DNA from: Gammaproteobacteria bacterium 28-57-27 | GTDB taxonomy: Bacteria; Pseudomonadota; Gammaproteobacteria; Halothiobacillales; Halothiobacillaceae | Length of the DNA: 64,000 nt | Assembly (NCBI GenBank): GCA_002281735.1 | Contig: NCGK01000010.1 | Span: forward strand, 1-64,000 | Direction of reading: 5' to 3' | Shown here: piece after piece, positions 49,473 to 59,796 of the stretch | Layout of the letters: each line of letters begins with the position of its first letter | How positions within the stretch are numbered: position 1 is the stretch's first letter | Program-made: the position numbers and the translations under genes | The notes under the pieces: generated by a model | The model's database searches: none | Told to the model about the DNA's origin: nothing | The model's input: only the letters and a program-made list of their open reading frames with translations

Positions 49473-50219
49473 CTACGCCGAAGCCAGTAGGCTTTGCAGT
49501 TTCTTGACCCGGATTTCCTCGATCAACTCGAACAAGGCATCCAATTCCAAGGGTTTATACAAACAGGTATAGGCGCCGATCTTGCGCGCCTTCTCAATGG
49601 AACTCGCCATTTCCTCGCGGTAACCGGTCACTAGAATTACCGGCTTGCCTGGGTATTTGGTCTGGATATCCTTCAGCACATCCACACCGTCCACCGCACC
49701 CAGCTTGAGGTCGAGGAGGATAATGGCAAGCTTGAAGTCATTTTCCAGATGCCCCATCACACTTTGAGGTTTACTTTCCGTTTCTACCTGGAAACCTCTC
49801 AGAGTCAGGATGTCCTTCAGCGTTTTGCAGAATTCGGGGTCATCGTCCACGACCAGAATGCTCTCCTCCTTGCGCAGCAGGGAAAGAAAGGCAAGGATCA
49901 TGGGAAAGTTGAGCGGCTTGCTGAGGACGGCATAGGCGCCAGCGCGTTTCGCCTCCTCCAGGAGATCGTCTGTCGCGTAGGCGCTGACCAGGACGACAGG
50001 CAGCGCGGGAACCATCTTCTTCATCCGCTTCAGCGCCTCGACACCGCTGATGCCGGGCATTTTGATGTCCATCAGCACGCAATCCGGCGGATCTTGCCTG
50101 ACCTTCTCCACCCCTTCCTCGCCCGAGTAAGCGGCGATGGATTCGTGACCCTTTATGTTCAGGATGTCGCAGGTCGTCTTTACGATACGAGGGTCGTCGT
50201 CCACCACTAGAATTTTCAT
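49473..50219 (-). CDS. Double receiver-domain response regulator
   Basis: 248 residues: two complete REC domains (1-115, CVLMDIKMPGISG; about 118-240, AIILLDLKLGAVDG) and no output domain. Both have the acidic pocket (VVDDDP) and Lys (LSKP, LYKP). Proteins of this type relay or buffer phosphate. GGAG lies 7 nt from the ATG. It sits between the decayed kinase (50342-53708) and the c-di-GMP genes. Confidence 0.9.
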   Translation of the reverse strand: MKILVVDDDPRIVKTTCDILNIKGHESIAAYSGEEGVEKVRQDPPDCVLMDIKMPGISGVEALKRMKKMVPALPVVLVSAYATDDLLEEAKRAGAYAVLSKPLNFPMILAFLSLLRKEESILVVDDDPEFCKTLKDILTLRGFQVETESKPQSVMGHLENDFKLAIILLDLKLGAVDGVDVLKDIQTKYPGKPVILVTGYREEMASSIEKARKIGAYTCLYKPLELDALFELIEEIRVKKLQSLLASA

Positions 50220-50275
50220 TGCCTACTCCGGTTCATTTTCTTGGTCAAAGGGCAAATCGTCCTGCTGTAACTGTT

Positions 50276-50346
50276 TGTAGGTCTGGCCTTAGCCCGACAG
50301 AAGTAGGCGCGTCCAAGCGACATGTCGGGTTGAAGCCCGACCTACA
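50276..50346. repeat. REP-like palindrome between kinase A and the double-REC gene
   Basis: TGTAGGTCtGG...CCCGACCTACA arms with internal CCCGACA and TGTCGGG units, a variant of the repeats at 30655-30702 and 59825-59872. It overlaps the last codons of the kinase. Confidence 0.75.
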
Positions 50347-53300
50347 ATCCTGTGCCACCGCTTGGCAACGTCATCGTGAACGTAGTCCCCTTGCCCGGTT
50401 CGCTTTGCACTTCGACCTTGCCGCCATTAGCCTCAGTCAGGTTCTTCACCACCACCAGCCCCAGCCCGATGCCGCGCGCCTTGGTGGTGAACAACGGCTG
50501 GAACAGTCGCGCCATCTGCTCTGGCGTCATGCCTCTGCCAGTGTCGCGCACATGGATGGTCATTGTTCCGTCTTGTCTGTTTTCAACCGCGCTGATTTCC
50601 AGCACACCGCCCTCCGGCATGGCCTCCACGCCGTTGCTGATGAGGTTGCGGAATACCTGGCGGATTTGTTGCGCATCCACGCGGAGAGCCGGAAGCGTCT
50701 CAGGGATATCCAGTTTGACGGACACGGAAGACGGTATCGTGAGCTTGCCCAATGTCTGTCCGATCACTTCACGCAACTCGACCTCTTCCTGATGCGGCGG
50801 CTTGGTGCGCACCGAATCCAGCAGGTCGGACACGATGCGCTCGGAATTGGCGATCTCGTCCTTGATGATGTTCAGATATTCCTCCGGCAACCTGACCCAG
50901 CACCGCCAGCTTTTCCTTGCGCAGCAGATCCTCCTGCGCCGTCAGCAGTTGTTGCGTGCGTTCCTTCACCTTACCTTCCAGTTCTTCATTCAGCTTGCGG
51001 ATTTCCATTTCCACGCGCTCGCGCTCGGAAACGTCCCGGGCAATCCCCATGATCAAGTCACGGCTCAGAGGGGTGGTGTTGAGATCGGCGCTGAAATACT
51101 CTCCGGATTTTTTGGCGATGCGCAGCCTGAGGTTGGAGATGCTTTCACCGGCCAGCCCTTTCTGGAAGGCCGCCTGAGCAACCGGCAAATCGTCGGCATG
51201 GACAAGGGGCACAAATGGCTTGCCAATCCATTCCTCGGCTGTCCAGCCTGCTGCCCGCTCAATTGAGGGACTCATGGAATGGAAGGTGCCATCCGTATTC
51301 ATAAGGAAGATGATGTCGTTGGCATTCTCGAAAATGTTGCGGTAGCGTGCCTCGCTGTCGCGAATACGTTCTTCCGCTTGCATGCGCTCGGTCACGTCAT
51401 GGAAGGCTCCGACCAGAAATTCCTGTCCCTGCAACGTGATGGGAGAAGCGCTGACATCGGCAAAAAACACCGACCCGTCCTTGCGTTTCACCGGCATATT
51501 TTGTTCCATTCGTATCTCGCCTTTTAACTGGCGCTCAAACGTCTTTTGCACGCCAGCAAGTGCTTCCGCCGGATGGATATCCTCCACGCCAAGCCCGTAC
51601 AACGCCTCCATCGGGTAACCCAGCATGTCGCAGATCGCGCGGTTTGCGATGACAAATTTGCGTGTTTGCACATCCGTCACCAGGATGCCGTCGACGGAGG
51701 CATCGACGATCGCCCTGAATTTTCGTTCGGATTCCTCCAGCGCCTGCGCAGCCAGTTTGTATGCGGTGATGTCTTCATAAACGCCAAGAACACCGATGGA
51801 CTCATCAACCTCGTTAACCAATGGCACTTTGGAGGTGCGCAACCAGATCACTCCCCCGTCCGGCGTCGTCTGCGGCTCATCGTAGGAAAGTTTGGGGATG
51901 TTGGAATCCATCACCAGCCGATCATCGGCACGATACATGTCAGCGCGATCCCCCCAGCTCATATCGTAGTCGCTCTTGCCGGTCAGTTCGTCTGGACGGG
52001 TCAATCCCGCATCTTTCGCAAACAAGGTGTTGCAGCCCAGATAGCGCAATTCGCGGTCTTTCCAGAAGACGCGCATGGGAATGGTCTCGATGATCTGCGT
52101 GGTGAGCTCCTGTTGTTTGCGGATTTCTTCTTCAGCCCGCTTGCGCTCGGTGATGTCGCGGAACGACCAAATACGTCCGAAGGAATGGCCCTCGCTATCG
52201 AGCACGGGTGCCGAATAGCGGTCAAGGATGCTGCCATCCTTCAGCACGACTTCATCCTGCGAGCTCTCCTCGGGATGGGTATAGAGGTAGCGCACCCTGT
52301 CGCCGAACTGCTGGGAATCGACGACCTGGTCGATCACAAACTGCAATTGTGGGCCGTCGTCAGGTGCCGCCGCGACTTCAACCGGAATTTTGAACAGCTC
52401 GATCATCCGTTTGTTCTGCAGGATCTTCCGTCCTTGTGAATCGACCACGAGAATGCCGTCTGGCGAAGTCGTTACCAGCGCCTCAAAAAATGCCGTTCTC
52501 TGCCGCAGGTTTATTTCAAACTGTTTGCGCTCGGTGATGTCCTGCACCGTTCCCAGCATTTTGATGGCTTGCCCGGCTTCATTGAAGCTCACGTCACCCT
52601 GCTCATGCACATGGCGTACGCTGCCATCTGGAAGCAGGATGCGGTGGTCCTGGCTGTATTCAGGACCCGGTTGCTCAAGCGCCTGCCGGATGCTCTCTCC
52701 CATACGCTGCCTGTCGTCCGGATGCACGAACTGCATGAAAGCCTCGTAGGAGGCACCAAACTGCTGCGGGGAAAGACCAAAGATGCGGTAGATTTCATCC
52801 GACCAGATCAGGATGTCGTTGACGATGTCCCATTCCCAACTGCCAAGATGGGCGATGTGCTGTGCCTCGTTGAGGCGGGCGGTACGCTGTGCCACGTCCT
52901 GTTCCAGCTGTGCGCGGTGCTGCGCCAGCGCACTGTCGCGCACCTGGATTTGCGCCAACATGTCGTTGAATCCCCGACCCAGCGTTGCCAGCTCATCCTT
53001 GCCTTGGTCATCCGCCCGCAACGCATAGTTCTTCTCGCTTGAAACACGCCGCATCAAACCGACTAGTGCTGCCATGGGCTCCGTAATGGTCGGGTGCAGG
53101 GCGGCAATCAGCAGCAGCGCCAAGCCCAGGCCTGCCAAAGCGGAACCGGCCATCACGGCCATGCTCCACGCCATTTGCTGATAGATGGGCGACAAATTGG
53201 AACGCACGTAAATCGTGCCGATCCGTTCGTGTCCGGCATCTATTGCATGGATCACATCCAGATGGTGTTCCGTTAAGGCCTGTCCTGCGTGGGTGTGTTC

Positions 53301-53708
53301 GTGCTCGTCTGCGTCGTGGGTGTCCACGTCCGAATGGGCGTGGGCAGGTTCGCTCGCAGGCAAAAAGTCAGCGGGTTGCGCTTTCTGGCCGGCTGCCACA
53401 AATCGGGCAAAGAGCTTGCCCTGTCTGTCATACAGCGCGGCAAACTCGATATTGTCGAAGGCACCGAGCGTTCCCAGGTTTTGCTCAGCCAGCTTCGGGT
53501 CGTTGAGGAGCAGAGCTGACGTGCTGTTGCGTGCGACAAGGTGCGCCTGGCTATGGGTGATATCTGCCAACTCGGCGTGAAACGTGAACCACTGGTAGAA
53601 CGCCGCGACAAGCGCCGTAAGAAGCAGTGCCGCGCCCGCCGACAAAAGGGTAATGAGCGAGAGCTTGCGGCGGATGGACATGTACCGGAGCAAGTTGGCC
53701 AAGCTCAT
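50342..53708 (-). pseudogene. Histidine kinase A (CHASE8-HAMP-PAS5-HK), H-box deleted and frameshifted
   Basis: The N-terminal part has a membrane span, a CHASE8 sensor (FHAELADITHSQAHLVARNSTSALLLNDPK), a His-rich segment, a second span, HAMP and about five PAS domains up to KEKLAVLGQVAG. There the frame shifts: the intact relative continues SVGHELRNPLGVMSNAV, but here about 95 nt including the whole H-box are missing (junction at 50883/50884). The tail with N- and G-boxes (QIRQVFRNLISNGVEAM, DTGRGM, GIGLGLVVVKN) continues in another frame to 50342. The kinase cannot autophosphorylate at the usual His. GGGGAGG lies 6 nt before the ATG. Confidence 0.88.
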
Positions 53709-53889
53709 GGACGCCTCCCCGCCAGCCGGACGATGCGCGCCAGCTTCAGCCATTGCGAACTGATTTTTGCCCCTGCGCGATTGGCGGCAGCCTGATTGAT
53801 TTCAAAGCGCACCTTGTTCTGCTCCTGGTAGAAATTGATCATCACGCCCTGCTCGGCATAGCCCTCGCTGTCGTCCTCGGCATGGCTTC
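53705..53889 (-). pseudogene. C-terminal remnant of a YfiR/DUF4154 gene
   Basis: About 60 residues read HAEDDSEGYAEQGVMINFYQEQNKVRFEINQAAANRAGAKISSQWLKLARIV, the C-terminal end of YfiR-family periplasmic proteins. The frame has no start and is cut at its 5' end by the REP-like palindrome at 53889-53916. Its stop TGA overlaps the kinase A start as ATGA, the linkage expected for a YfiR-CHASE8 kinase operon. Confidence 0.8.
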
Positions 53890-53916
53890 GTAGGCCGGGT
53901 TGAAACCCAACCTACA
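53889..53916. repeat. REP-like palindrome at the YfiR breakpoint
   Basis: GTAGGccGGGTT and AACCCaaCCTAC arms, related to the REP-like repeats in this window, at the point where the YfiR homology ends. Confidence 0.7.
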
Positions 53917-53987
53917 AAGGTTTGTGCTTAAGTTTCGCCAAGAACGCAGCTCTACATTAGTACATTTAACTGGAATAGAGGTTTATA

Positions 53988-55313
53988 TCAGACACCTCTC
54001 TCATCCGCTGCCGGAAGCGTGACCGTAAACACGGTTCCCTTGCCCACTTCGCTTTCCACCTTCACCGAGCCACCGTTGGCCTGAGTCAGATTTTTCACCA
54101 CCACCAGCCCCAGTCCGATGCCGCGCGCCTTGGTGGTGAACAGCGGCTGGAACAACTTGGGCAGTATCTCCGGCGCAATGCCGGTGCCAGTGTCGCGCAC
54201 ATTGATAGTGACGCTGCTCTCCAGCTTGTTTTCAACTGCGCTGATGTCCAGCACGCCGCCTTGCGCCATGGCCTCCACGCCGTTACTGATAAGGTTGCGC
54301 AACACCTGGTGGATTTGCATGGCATCGACTCGCAAGGGCGAAAGCGCTGCCGGGATGTCCAATCTCACCGTGACAGCAGGCGGTATCGTGAGCTTGCCCA
54401 AGGTCTGCCCGATTAATTCCGCGACAGCCACGGTCTCCGGTTGCGGCGGCTTGGTGCGCACCGAATCCAGCAGGTCGGACACGATGCGCTCGGAATCGGC
54501 GATCTCGTCATTGATGATGTTCAGGTATTCCTTGGTGGTTTCGTCCGCATCCGACAACACGGTTTGCAGGAAGTACACCGCGTTGCTCATCACGCCCAGC
54601 GGGTTGCGCAGTTCGTGGCCGACGCTGCCGGCCACTTGCCCCAGCACTGCCAGTTTCTCCTTGCGCACTAGCTCTTCCTGCGCCTCCAGCAGTTGTTGCA
54701 ACTTTTCCTCCAACGCTTTGTTCAACTTCAGGATTTCTTCTTCCGCTTGCCTGCGCTCGGTGATATCCCTGAAAACGCCGACAAGACAGGCTACGCCGTT
54801 GAGCATCATTGGGCCGGCGTTGGCGTCCGCATAGAAGACGCTGCCGTCTTTTCTCTTCATCGGCAGATTAGGCGCGAGGCTGATTTCGCCCCTGACTAGT
54901 CGCTCGAATTGGCGGACGACGTTGGGGAGGTCTTCCTCTGGATGAGTTCCCTTCATCCCCAGATTGAGCAACTCCTCAGCGCTGTATCCGAGCATACGGC
55001 AAATCGCGGGATTGACCATTCGGTACCGCCGGGTTTTGGCCTCCGCCACGATGATCCCGTCCTGCACGGAGTCGAAGACGCCCCTGAGCAGGGCTTCGGA
55101 TTCTGACAATGCCTGCTGTGCCTGCTTGTTTTCATCAACCTGAGCTTCCAGTTCTTCCCCAAGAATATTGATGCCAGCCATGACGCCGTCCAGGGCGCTG
55201 TCATCGTCGGAAAGGGTTCCCCTGGCCGTCAAGTCGCCCGCGGCAAACTTGAAAATGACATCGAGCATCTCCGCAAGCCTCGGGTCTTCGACATTTCTGG
55301 GCGCCGAGGTCAT
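53988..55313 (-). CDS. PAS-containing histidine kinase B
   Basis: 441 residues. N-terminal HAMP-like helices (about 10-85; FKFAAGDLTARG), PAS (about 85-205), coiled linker, DHp with intact H-box SVGHELRNPLGVMSNAVYFLQTVL, and an HATPase with LRNLISNGVEAM, DTGTGI, GIGLGLVVVKN. No membrane span, so it is cytoplasmic. It shows what the two broken paralogues have lost. Start ATG overlaps the STAS-like gene's stop as ATGA. Confidence 0.92.
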   Translation of the reverse strand: MTSAPRNVEDPRLAEMLDVIFKFAAGDLTARGTLSDDDSALDGVMAGINILGEELEAQVDENKQAQQALSESEALLRGVFDSVQDGIIVAEAKTRRYRMVNPAICRMLGYSAEELLNLGMKGTHPEEDLPNVVRQFERLVRGEISLAPNLPMKRKDGSVFYADANAGPMMLNGVACLVGVFRDITERRQAEEEILKLNKALEEKLQQLLEAQEELVRKEKLAVLGQVAGSVGHELRNPLGVMSNAVYFLQTVLSDADETTKEYLNIINDEIADSERIVSDLLDSVRTKPPQPETVAVAELIGQTLGKLTIPPAVTVRLDIPAALSPLRVDAMQIHQVLRNLISNGVEAMAQGGVLDISAVENKLESSVTINVRDTGTGIAPEILPKLFQPLFTTKARGIGLGLVVVKNLTQANGGSVKVESEVGKGTVFTVTLPAADERGV

Positions 55314-55693
55314 TCGATATACCCCTTCAGCCACTCCAGCGCTTCATCTTCCAGGGAAAAGAGCCGGCTCGACAGGTGCGGATTGCTGAGGCCGATGTAG
55401 AAGTTCCCCAATACCCGGCTGACGGGCGTGCCGACGATAATGGCGACCGCGCTGGCGACCTTCGCGGCCTCTTCTCCCGCATAATATTTACGGGCTTCCC
55501 TGGCAAGTGACTTCATCGTTTTGGTATCGACAAAAAGAGGCCTTTTCTTCCCCTTGTTGATCTTCAGGTAGGCTGCCATGGTCGCCTGAGCATCCTCCAG
55601 CGTCACTTCCGCGCCGGGAACGTGGATGATGCGGACGATGCCATCCTCTCCCAGCCATAATTTGGCGACCCTGCTGGTCTGTTCGTTTTCCAT
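55310..55693 (-). CDS. STAS/SpoIIAA-like small protein (DUF7793-type)
   Basis: 127 residues: WLGEDGIVRIIHVPGAEVTLEDAQATMAAYLKINKGKKRPLFVDTKTMKSLAREARKYY then ASAVAIIVGTPVSRVLGNFYIGLSNPHLSSRLFSLEDEALEWLKGY. This alpha/beta pattern resembles STAS-like proteins that lie beside histidine kinases; the family assignment is tentative. It may regulate kinase B, to which it is coupled (ATGA). AGGAG lies 7 nt before the ATG. Confidence 0.7.
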   Translation of the reverse strand: MENEQTSRVAKLWLGEDGIVRIIHVPGAEVTLEDAQATMAAYLKINKGKKRPLFVDTKTMKSLAREARKYYAGEEAAKVASAVAIIVGTPVSRVLGNFYIGLSNPHLSSRLFSLEDEALEWLKGYIE

Positions 55694-55714
55694 TTCCGAG
55701 CTCCTCCCCCGTCA

Positions 55715-55860
55715 GAACCTATACTCAACCGCCAGCCCGACCAGATGCTGGCTGATGTTGTACGTTCCGTTATAGCCGTTGATGTTGGCTGACGTATTTT
55801 CTTCACGCGTGACTGCGTAGTGATATGCGAGGTCGATCCGCCAGGCTCCCGTTGTTAGGC
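55715..55860 (-). pseudogene. C-terminal remnant of a FadL/OmpP1-type outer-membrane barrel
   Basis: A frame of about 47 residues, GAWRIDLAYHYAVTREENTSANINGYNGTYNISQHLVGLAVEYRF, ends in an aromatic Phe after a strand pattern typical of FadL-family C-termini. There is no start or upstream barrel; the segment abuts, and overlaps slightly, the end of kinase C. It looks like the tail of a deleted porin gene. Confidence 0.65.
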
Positions 55861-57675
55861 TCCTCGCAAATTCTGAATCCCCCCTCCATCGCATGGCAAG
55901 GTTATGGTGAACATCGCACCCTGACCGACCTCGCTTTCCACCTTCACCGAGCCACCGTTAGCCTGGATCAGATTTTTCACCACCACCAGCCCCAGTCCGA
56001 TGCCGCGCGCCTTGGTGGTGAACAACGGCTGGAACAGCTTGGGCAGAACGTCCGGCGCGATCCCGATGCCGCTGTCGCGCACGCTGACGGCAACAGTTCC
56101 GTCTTGCCTGTTTTCAACTGCCTGAATTTCCAACGTACCGCCTTCCGGCATGGCCTCCACGCCGTTGCGGATAAGGTTGCGCAACGCCTTCTGGATTTGC
56201 ATGGCATCCACCCGCAGCGGCGGCAGCGTTGCGGGAATATTCAGCTTCACGCTGACTGACGGCGGCATGGGGCACTTGCGCAAGATCTGCGCAATCAATT
56301 CAGCGACACCCACCGTTTCCAGGTTTGGCGGCTGGGTGCGCACCGCGTCCATCAGGTCGGATGCCATGCGCTCGGACACCGCGATCTCGCTCTTGATGAT
56401 GTTCAGATATTCCTTGGTGATCTCATCCGCATCCGGCAGCACGGTTTGCAGGAAGTAAACCGCATTGCTCATCACACCCAGCGGGTTGCGCAGTTCATGC
56501 CCCACGCTGCCCGCGACCTGACCCAACATCGCCATTTGTTCCTTTTTCACCAGTTCGTTTTGGGCCTCCAGCAATTGCCGCGTCCTTTCCTGCAACCTGT
56601 CGACCATGACGTTGAAAGCATCGGCCAGTTCGCCGAACTCATCCTTGCTGCGCACCACCACCTTGCTGTCAAGCTTGCCACCCGCCACCTCCCTCACCCC
56701 GCTTACCAGCGAATTCAGGGGGCTGACGAAGCGCCGACCAATGAAGCCATACAACCCGGCCAGCACCAGCAGCGCAACGAACACCAGCAATGCCGTCTCC
56801 ATGGCCATTTTCCTGATCGGGGCAAAAATCTTGTCCAACGGCTGTTCCAGCAACAATCGCCATCCGTGGCCACGGTAGCCCTGCACCCCGTTTTGTTCCG
56901 CTTCCACCTGCAGTGTTTCCCCTTCGCCGTGGGTGTGGCGAGAAGCAATGGCATACCCGGCATTTTCACTTTCCGTAGTCATTCGTTCCACAGGGGGTAT
57001 GGGCTCCTCATTGAAGGTGTCGTTGCTGCGCTTGGCGATGATGGCTCCCCCGCGATTCAACAGATGTACCTTGGCCAACGGATCCACATGGTCGAGTATG
57101 CCCTGCACCGCTGCCCATTGGTAATGAGCAATCACCACACCCACCACCTCGTGCGGATCGGCGCGCCCATAAACGGGCGCCGCAAGGATCACCACCGGCT
57201 TCCCGCTGCTGCGGTGGATGATCCGATCCGAATAGTAGATTTCGCCTTTCATGGCATGCTGGAAACCCGTCTCGCTGCTGGGATAAGCCGAGAGGATCGC
57301 TTCATCGCCCAGCCACTTGGGCGCAAAAACGACGCGCCCGCTTGCATCGAACACCACCAGCGCATCCCAAGGGCCGGTCAGGCCTTCCCGCTCTTCCAGC
57401 TCATCCTCCACCATGCTTTCCCCGGCGCTGTCGTCGGGGGACTCCAGATACCCGGCCAGCAGCTCATCGGCTGCAATCGTGCTGACGTTCTGATAGGCGT
57501 TGTACATGGCGGTATCGATCTCGCGCATGACGCTTCTGGCACTCAGAACCTGTTCGTAAATGATGCGCTCCTGCAATACGGAACGAGCTTCGAAGAACAC
57601 GGCCGTGCCGAGCAGCGGCCCGATAATCAGCGCAGCCGACGCGGCACTCAATCCAAGTTTGGTTACAAATTTCAT
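55855..57675 (-). CDS. Membrane histidine kinase C (dCACHE-HAMP-HK)
   Basis: 606 residues. TM1 at about 8-30, a dCACHE periplasmic sensor (about 35-290, with WDALVVFDASGRVVFAPKW and AAPVYGRADPHEVVGVV), TM2 (about 300-320), HAMP (FVSPLNSLVSGVREVAGGKL), DHp with intact H-box SVGHELRNPLGVMSNAVYFLQTVL, and HATPase (LRNLIRNGVEAM, DSGIGI, GIGLGLVVVKN). The start has GGAG 6 nt upstream. The last residues (GGGIQNLRGA) differ from the paralogues and may derive from fusion at the porin breakpoint. Confidence 0.92.
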   Translation of the reverse strand: MKFVTKLGLSAASAALIIGPLLGTAVFFEARSVLQERIIYEQVLSARSVMREIDTAMYNAYQNVSTIAADELLAGYLESPDDSAGESMVEDELEEREGLTGPWDALVVFDASGRVVFAPKWLGDEAILSAYPSSETGFQHAMKGEIYYSDRIIHRSSGKPVVILAAPVYGRADPHEVVGVVIAHYQWAAVQGILDHVDPLAKVHLLNRGGAIIAKRSNDTFNEEPIPPVERMTTESENAGYAIASRHTHGEGETLQVEAEQNGVQGYRGHGWRLLLEQPLDKIFAPIRKMAMETALLVFVALLVLAGLYGFIGRRFVSPLNSLVSGVREVAGGKLDSKVVVRSKDEFGELADAFNVMVDRLQERTRQLLEAQNELVKKEQMAMLGQVAGSVGHELRNPLGVMSNAVYFLQTVLPDADEITKEYLNIIKSEIAVSERMASDLMDAVRTQPPNLETVGVAELIAQILRKCPMPPSVSVKLNIPATLPPLRVDAMQIQKALRNLIRNGVEAMPEGGTLEIQAVENRQDGTVAVSVRDSGIGIAPDVLPKLFQPLFTTKARGIGLGLVVVKNLIQANGGSVKVESEVGQGAMFTITLPCDGGGIQNLRGA

Positions 57676-57703
57676 TCCATGCTCCTGCAGTAATGGTCGG
57701 CTT

Positions 57704-59750
57704 TCACGTCGATATCCTGTCATTTGTTTCCGCAGCCGAAGCGACGCTCGGCAACGTAAGCGTGAACGTCGTCCCCTTGCCCACTTCGCTTTCCACCTTC
57801 ACCGAGCCACCGTTGGCCTGAGTCAGATTCTTCACCACCACCAGCCCCAGCCCGATGCCGCGCGCCTTGGTGGTAAACAACGGCTGGAACAGTCGCGCCA
57901 TCTGCTCTGGCGGCATGCCTCTGCCGGTGTCGCGCACGTTGACGCTAATTGTTCCGTCTTGCCTGCGTTCAACCGCGCTGATTTCCAGTACACCGCCCTC
58001 CGGCATGGCTTCCACGCCGTTGCTGATAAGATTGCGCAACACTTGGTGGATTTGCATGGCATCCACCCGCAAGGGCGAAAGCGTTGCCGGGATGTCCAAA
58101 GTCACCGTGACAGCAGGCGGTATTGTGAGCTTGCCCAGGGTCTGCCCGATCAATTCCGCGAATCCCACCGCTTCCTGATGCGGCGGCTTGGTGCGCACCG
58201 AATCCAGCAGGTCGGACACGATGCGCTCGGAATTGGCGATCTCGTCCTTGATGATGTTCAGATATTCCTAGTGGGTTGCGCAGTTCGTGGCCGACGCTGC
58301 CCGCCACCTGACCCAGCACGGCCAGTTTTTCCTTGCGCAGCAGATCCTCCTGGGCTTCCAGCAGTTGCCGTGTGCGTGCCCGGACTTTTTCTTCGAGCAC
58401 TTCGTTGATCTCGCGGACATTCTCTTCCGCCTGACGGCGCTCGGTCACGTCATGAAAAACGCCGACCAGGTAGGGGCGCCCCGCCAGAACCATGGGTGAA
58501 CTGCTGACATCCGCATAAAACACCGAACCGTCCTTGCGTTTCACCGGCATATTTGGCGCCACCCGTATATCTCTTTCCATCTGGCGCTCGAACTGCTTTT
58601 TTACGTGAGAAAGCGCTTCTGCCGGGTGGATGTCTTCTAGGCCAAGCCGGTAAATCTCTTCCGGCGAGTAACCCAGCATGTCGCAGATCGCGCGATTGGC
58701 AGTGACTAACCGGAGTGTTTGCACATCTGCCACCAGAATGCCATCGACGGCGGCATCGAGTATGGCCCTGAATTTTCGTTCGGAGTCTTCCAGCGCCTGC
58801 GCAGCTAGCTTGCGTTCGGTAATGTCGCGTTCAGTCCCGAAATAGCCATGAAAAATCCCATCGTCGCCAAGTAGTGGCACGCCGCTGGTTTCGAGAATAA
58901 CCCGATGGCCATCCTTATGAAGGTTGATATTTTCCAGGAAGGAAAAGGGGATTTTTTTGCTGGCTATATTCTTGAAAATCTCGGCAACACGTGCGGCTTC
59001 ATCTGGTGGCATAAAATCGAATGGTGTTTTACCACACACCTCTTCCGGGTTATAACCCAGGAGGTCGTGAACCTTCGCGCCGGAATAAACATAGGTGCCA
59101 GACGCATCGATTTGCCAGACCCAGTCGGTGGTTAATTCGGCGACATTGCGGAAACGCTGCTCACTTTCTCGCAGCCGCAGTTCCAAATTTTTGCTCTCGG
59201 TGATGTCCTGCCACATGCCCACCATATAATCGGGTGTGCCATCCCGATGCCGTATCAGCCTCTGGGAATCCTGTATCCACCGGTAGTTTCCGTCAGCGTC
59301 CTGCCAGCGGTAGGCGAACGCATTCATTCCTTTTTCAAACAGAGTGGCCATCTCGGCGGTAACCCGTGCTGCATCGTCCGGGTGGATGCGCTTGAACCAT
59401 AAATCAGCTTCTTCAATGAAGTTCCCGGCTTCATAACCGGTGAAGAAAACCACGTTCTGAGACATATACATCACCGCGTAGTCACCTTCCGCCCGGCAGC
59501 GGTAAACAGCGATCGGCAACGAATCCAGCAGGATCGACAATTGTTCGTTGGCGGCCTGGAGTTCCTGCTCTGCCGCCTTCCGTTCCGCCAGCTCCTTCCC
59601 CAACAGCACGTTCGCCTCTTCCAGCGCCGCAGTGCGTTGGGCTACCTCCTCTTCCAGATGCTGGCGGTGTTGCTCCAATGCCTCGTCACGTATCTGGATT
59701 TGCTCCAGCGGGTTAATCTCGGCAGACTGATTCGTGGCCATTCGATCCAT
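57704..59750 (-). pseudogene. PAS histidine kinase D, frameshifted by a deletion after the H-box
   Basis: Three PAS domains (about 70-200, 205-325, 330-450) and a linker lead to KEKLAVLGQVAGSVGHELRNPLG; the frame then changes. Relative to kinase B about 65 nt are missing (junction 58269/58270), removing the end of DHp helix 1. The rest (LIGQTLGKLTIPPAVTV, LRNLISNGVEAM, DTGRGM) continues in another frame to 57704. The H-box histidine remains but the helix pair is broken. Start at 59750 is favoured by AGGAGG 5 nt upstream; an ATG at 59774 lacks one. Confidence 0.85.
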
Positions 59751-59796
59751 CATCTCCTCCTCTGATGGTTCCATTTTTTCGCCAATGAAACATCAT

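Noticed and set aside
50342-53708. Programmed frameshifting to restore kinase A
   Set aside because: Even with a frameshift the H-box sequence is missing, so kinase function would not return.
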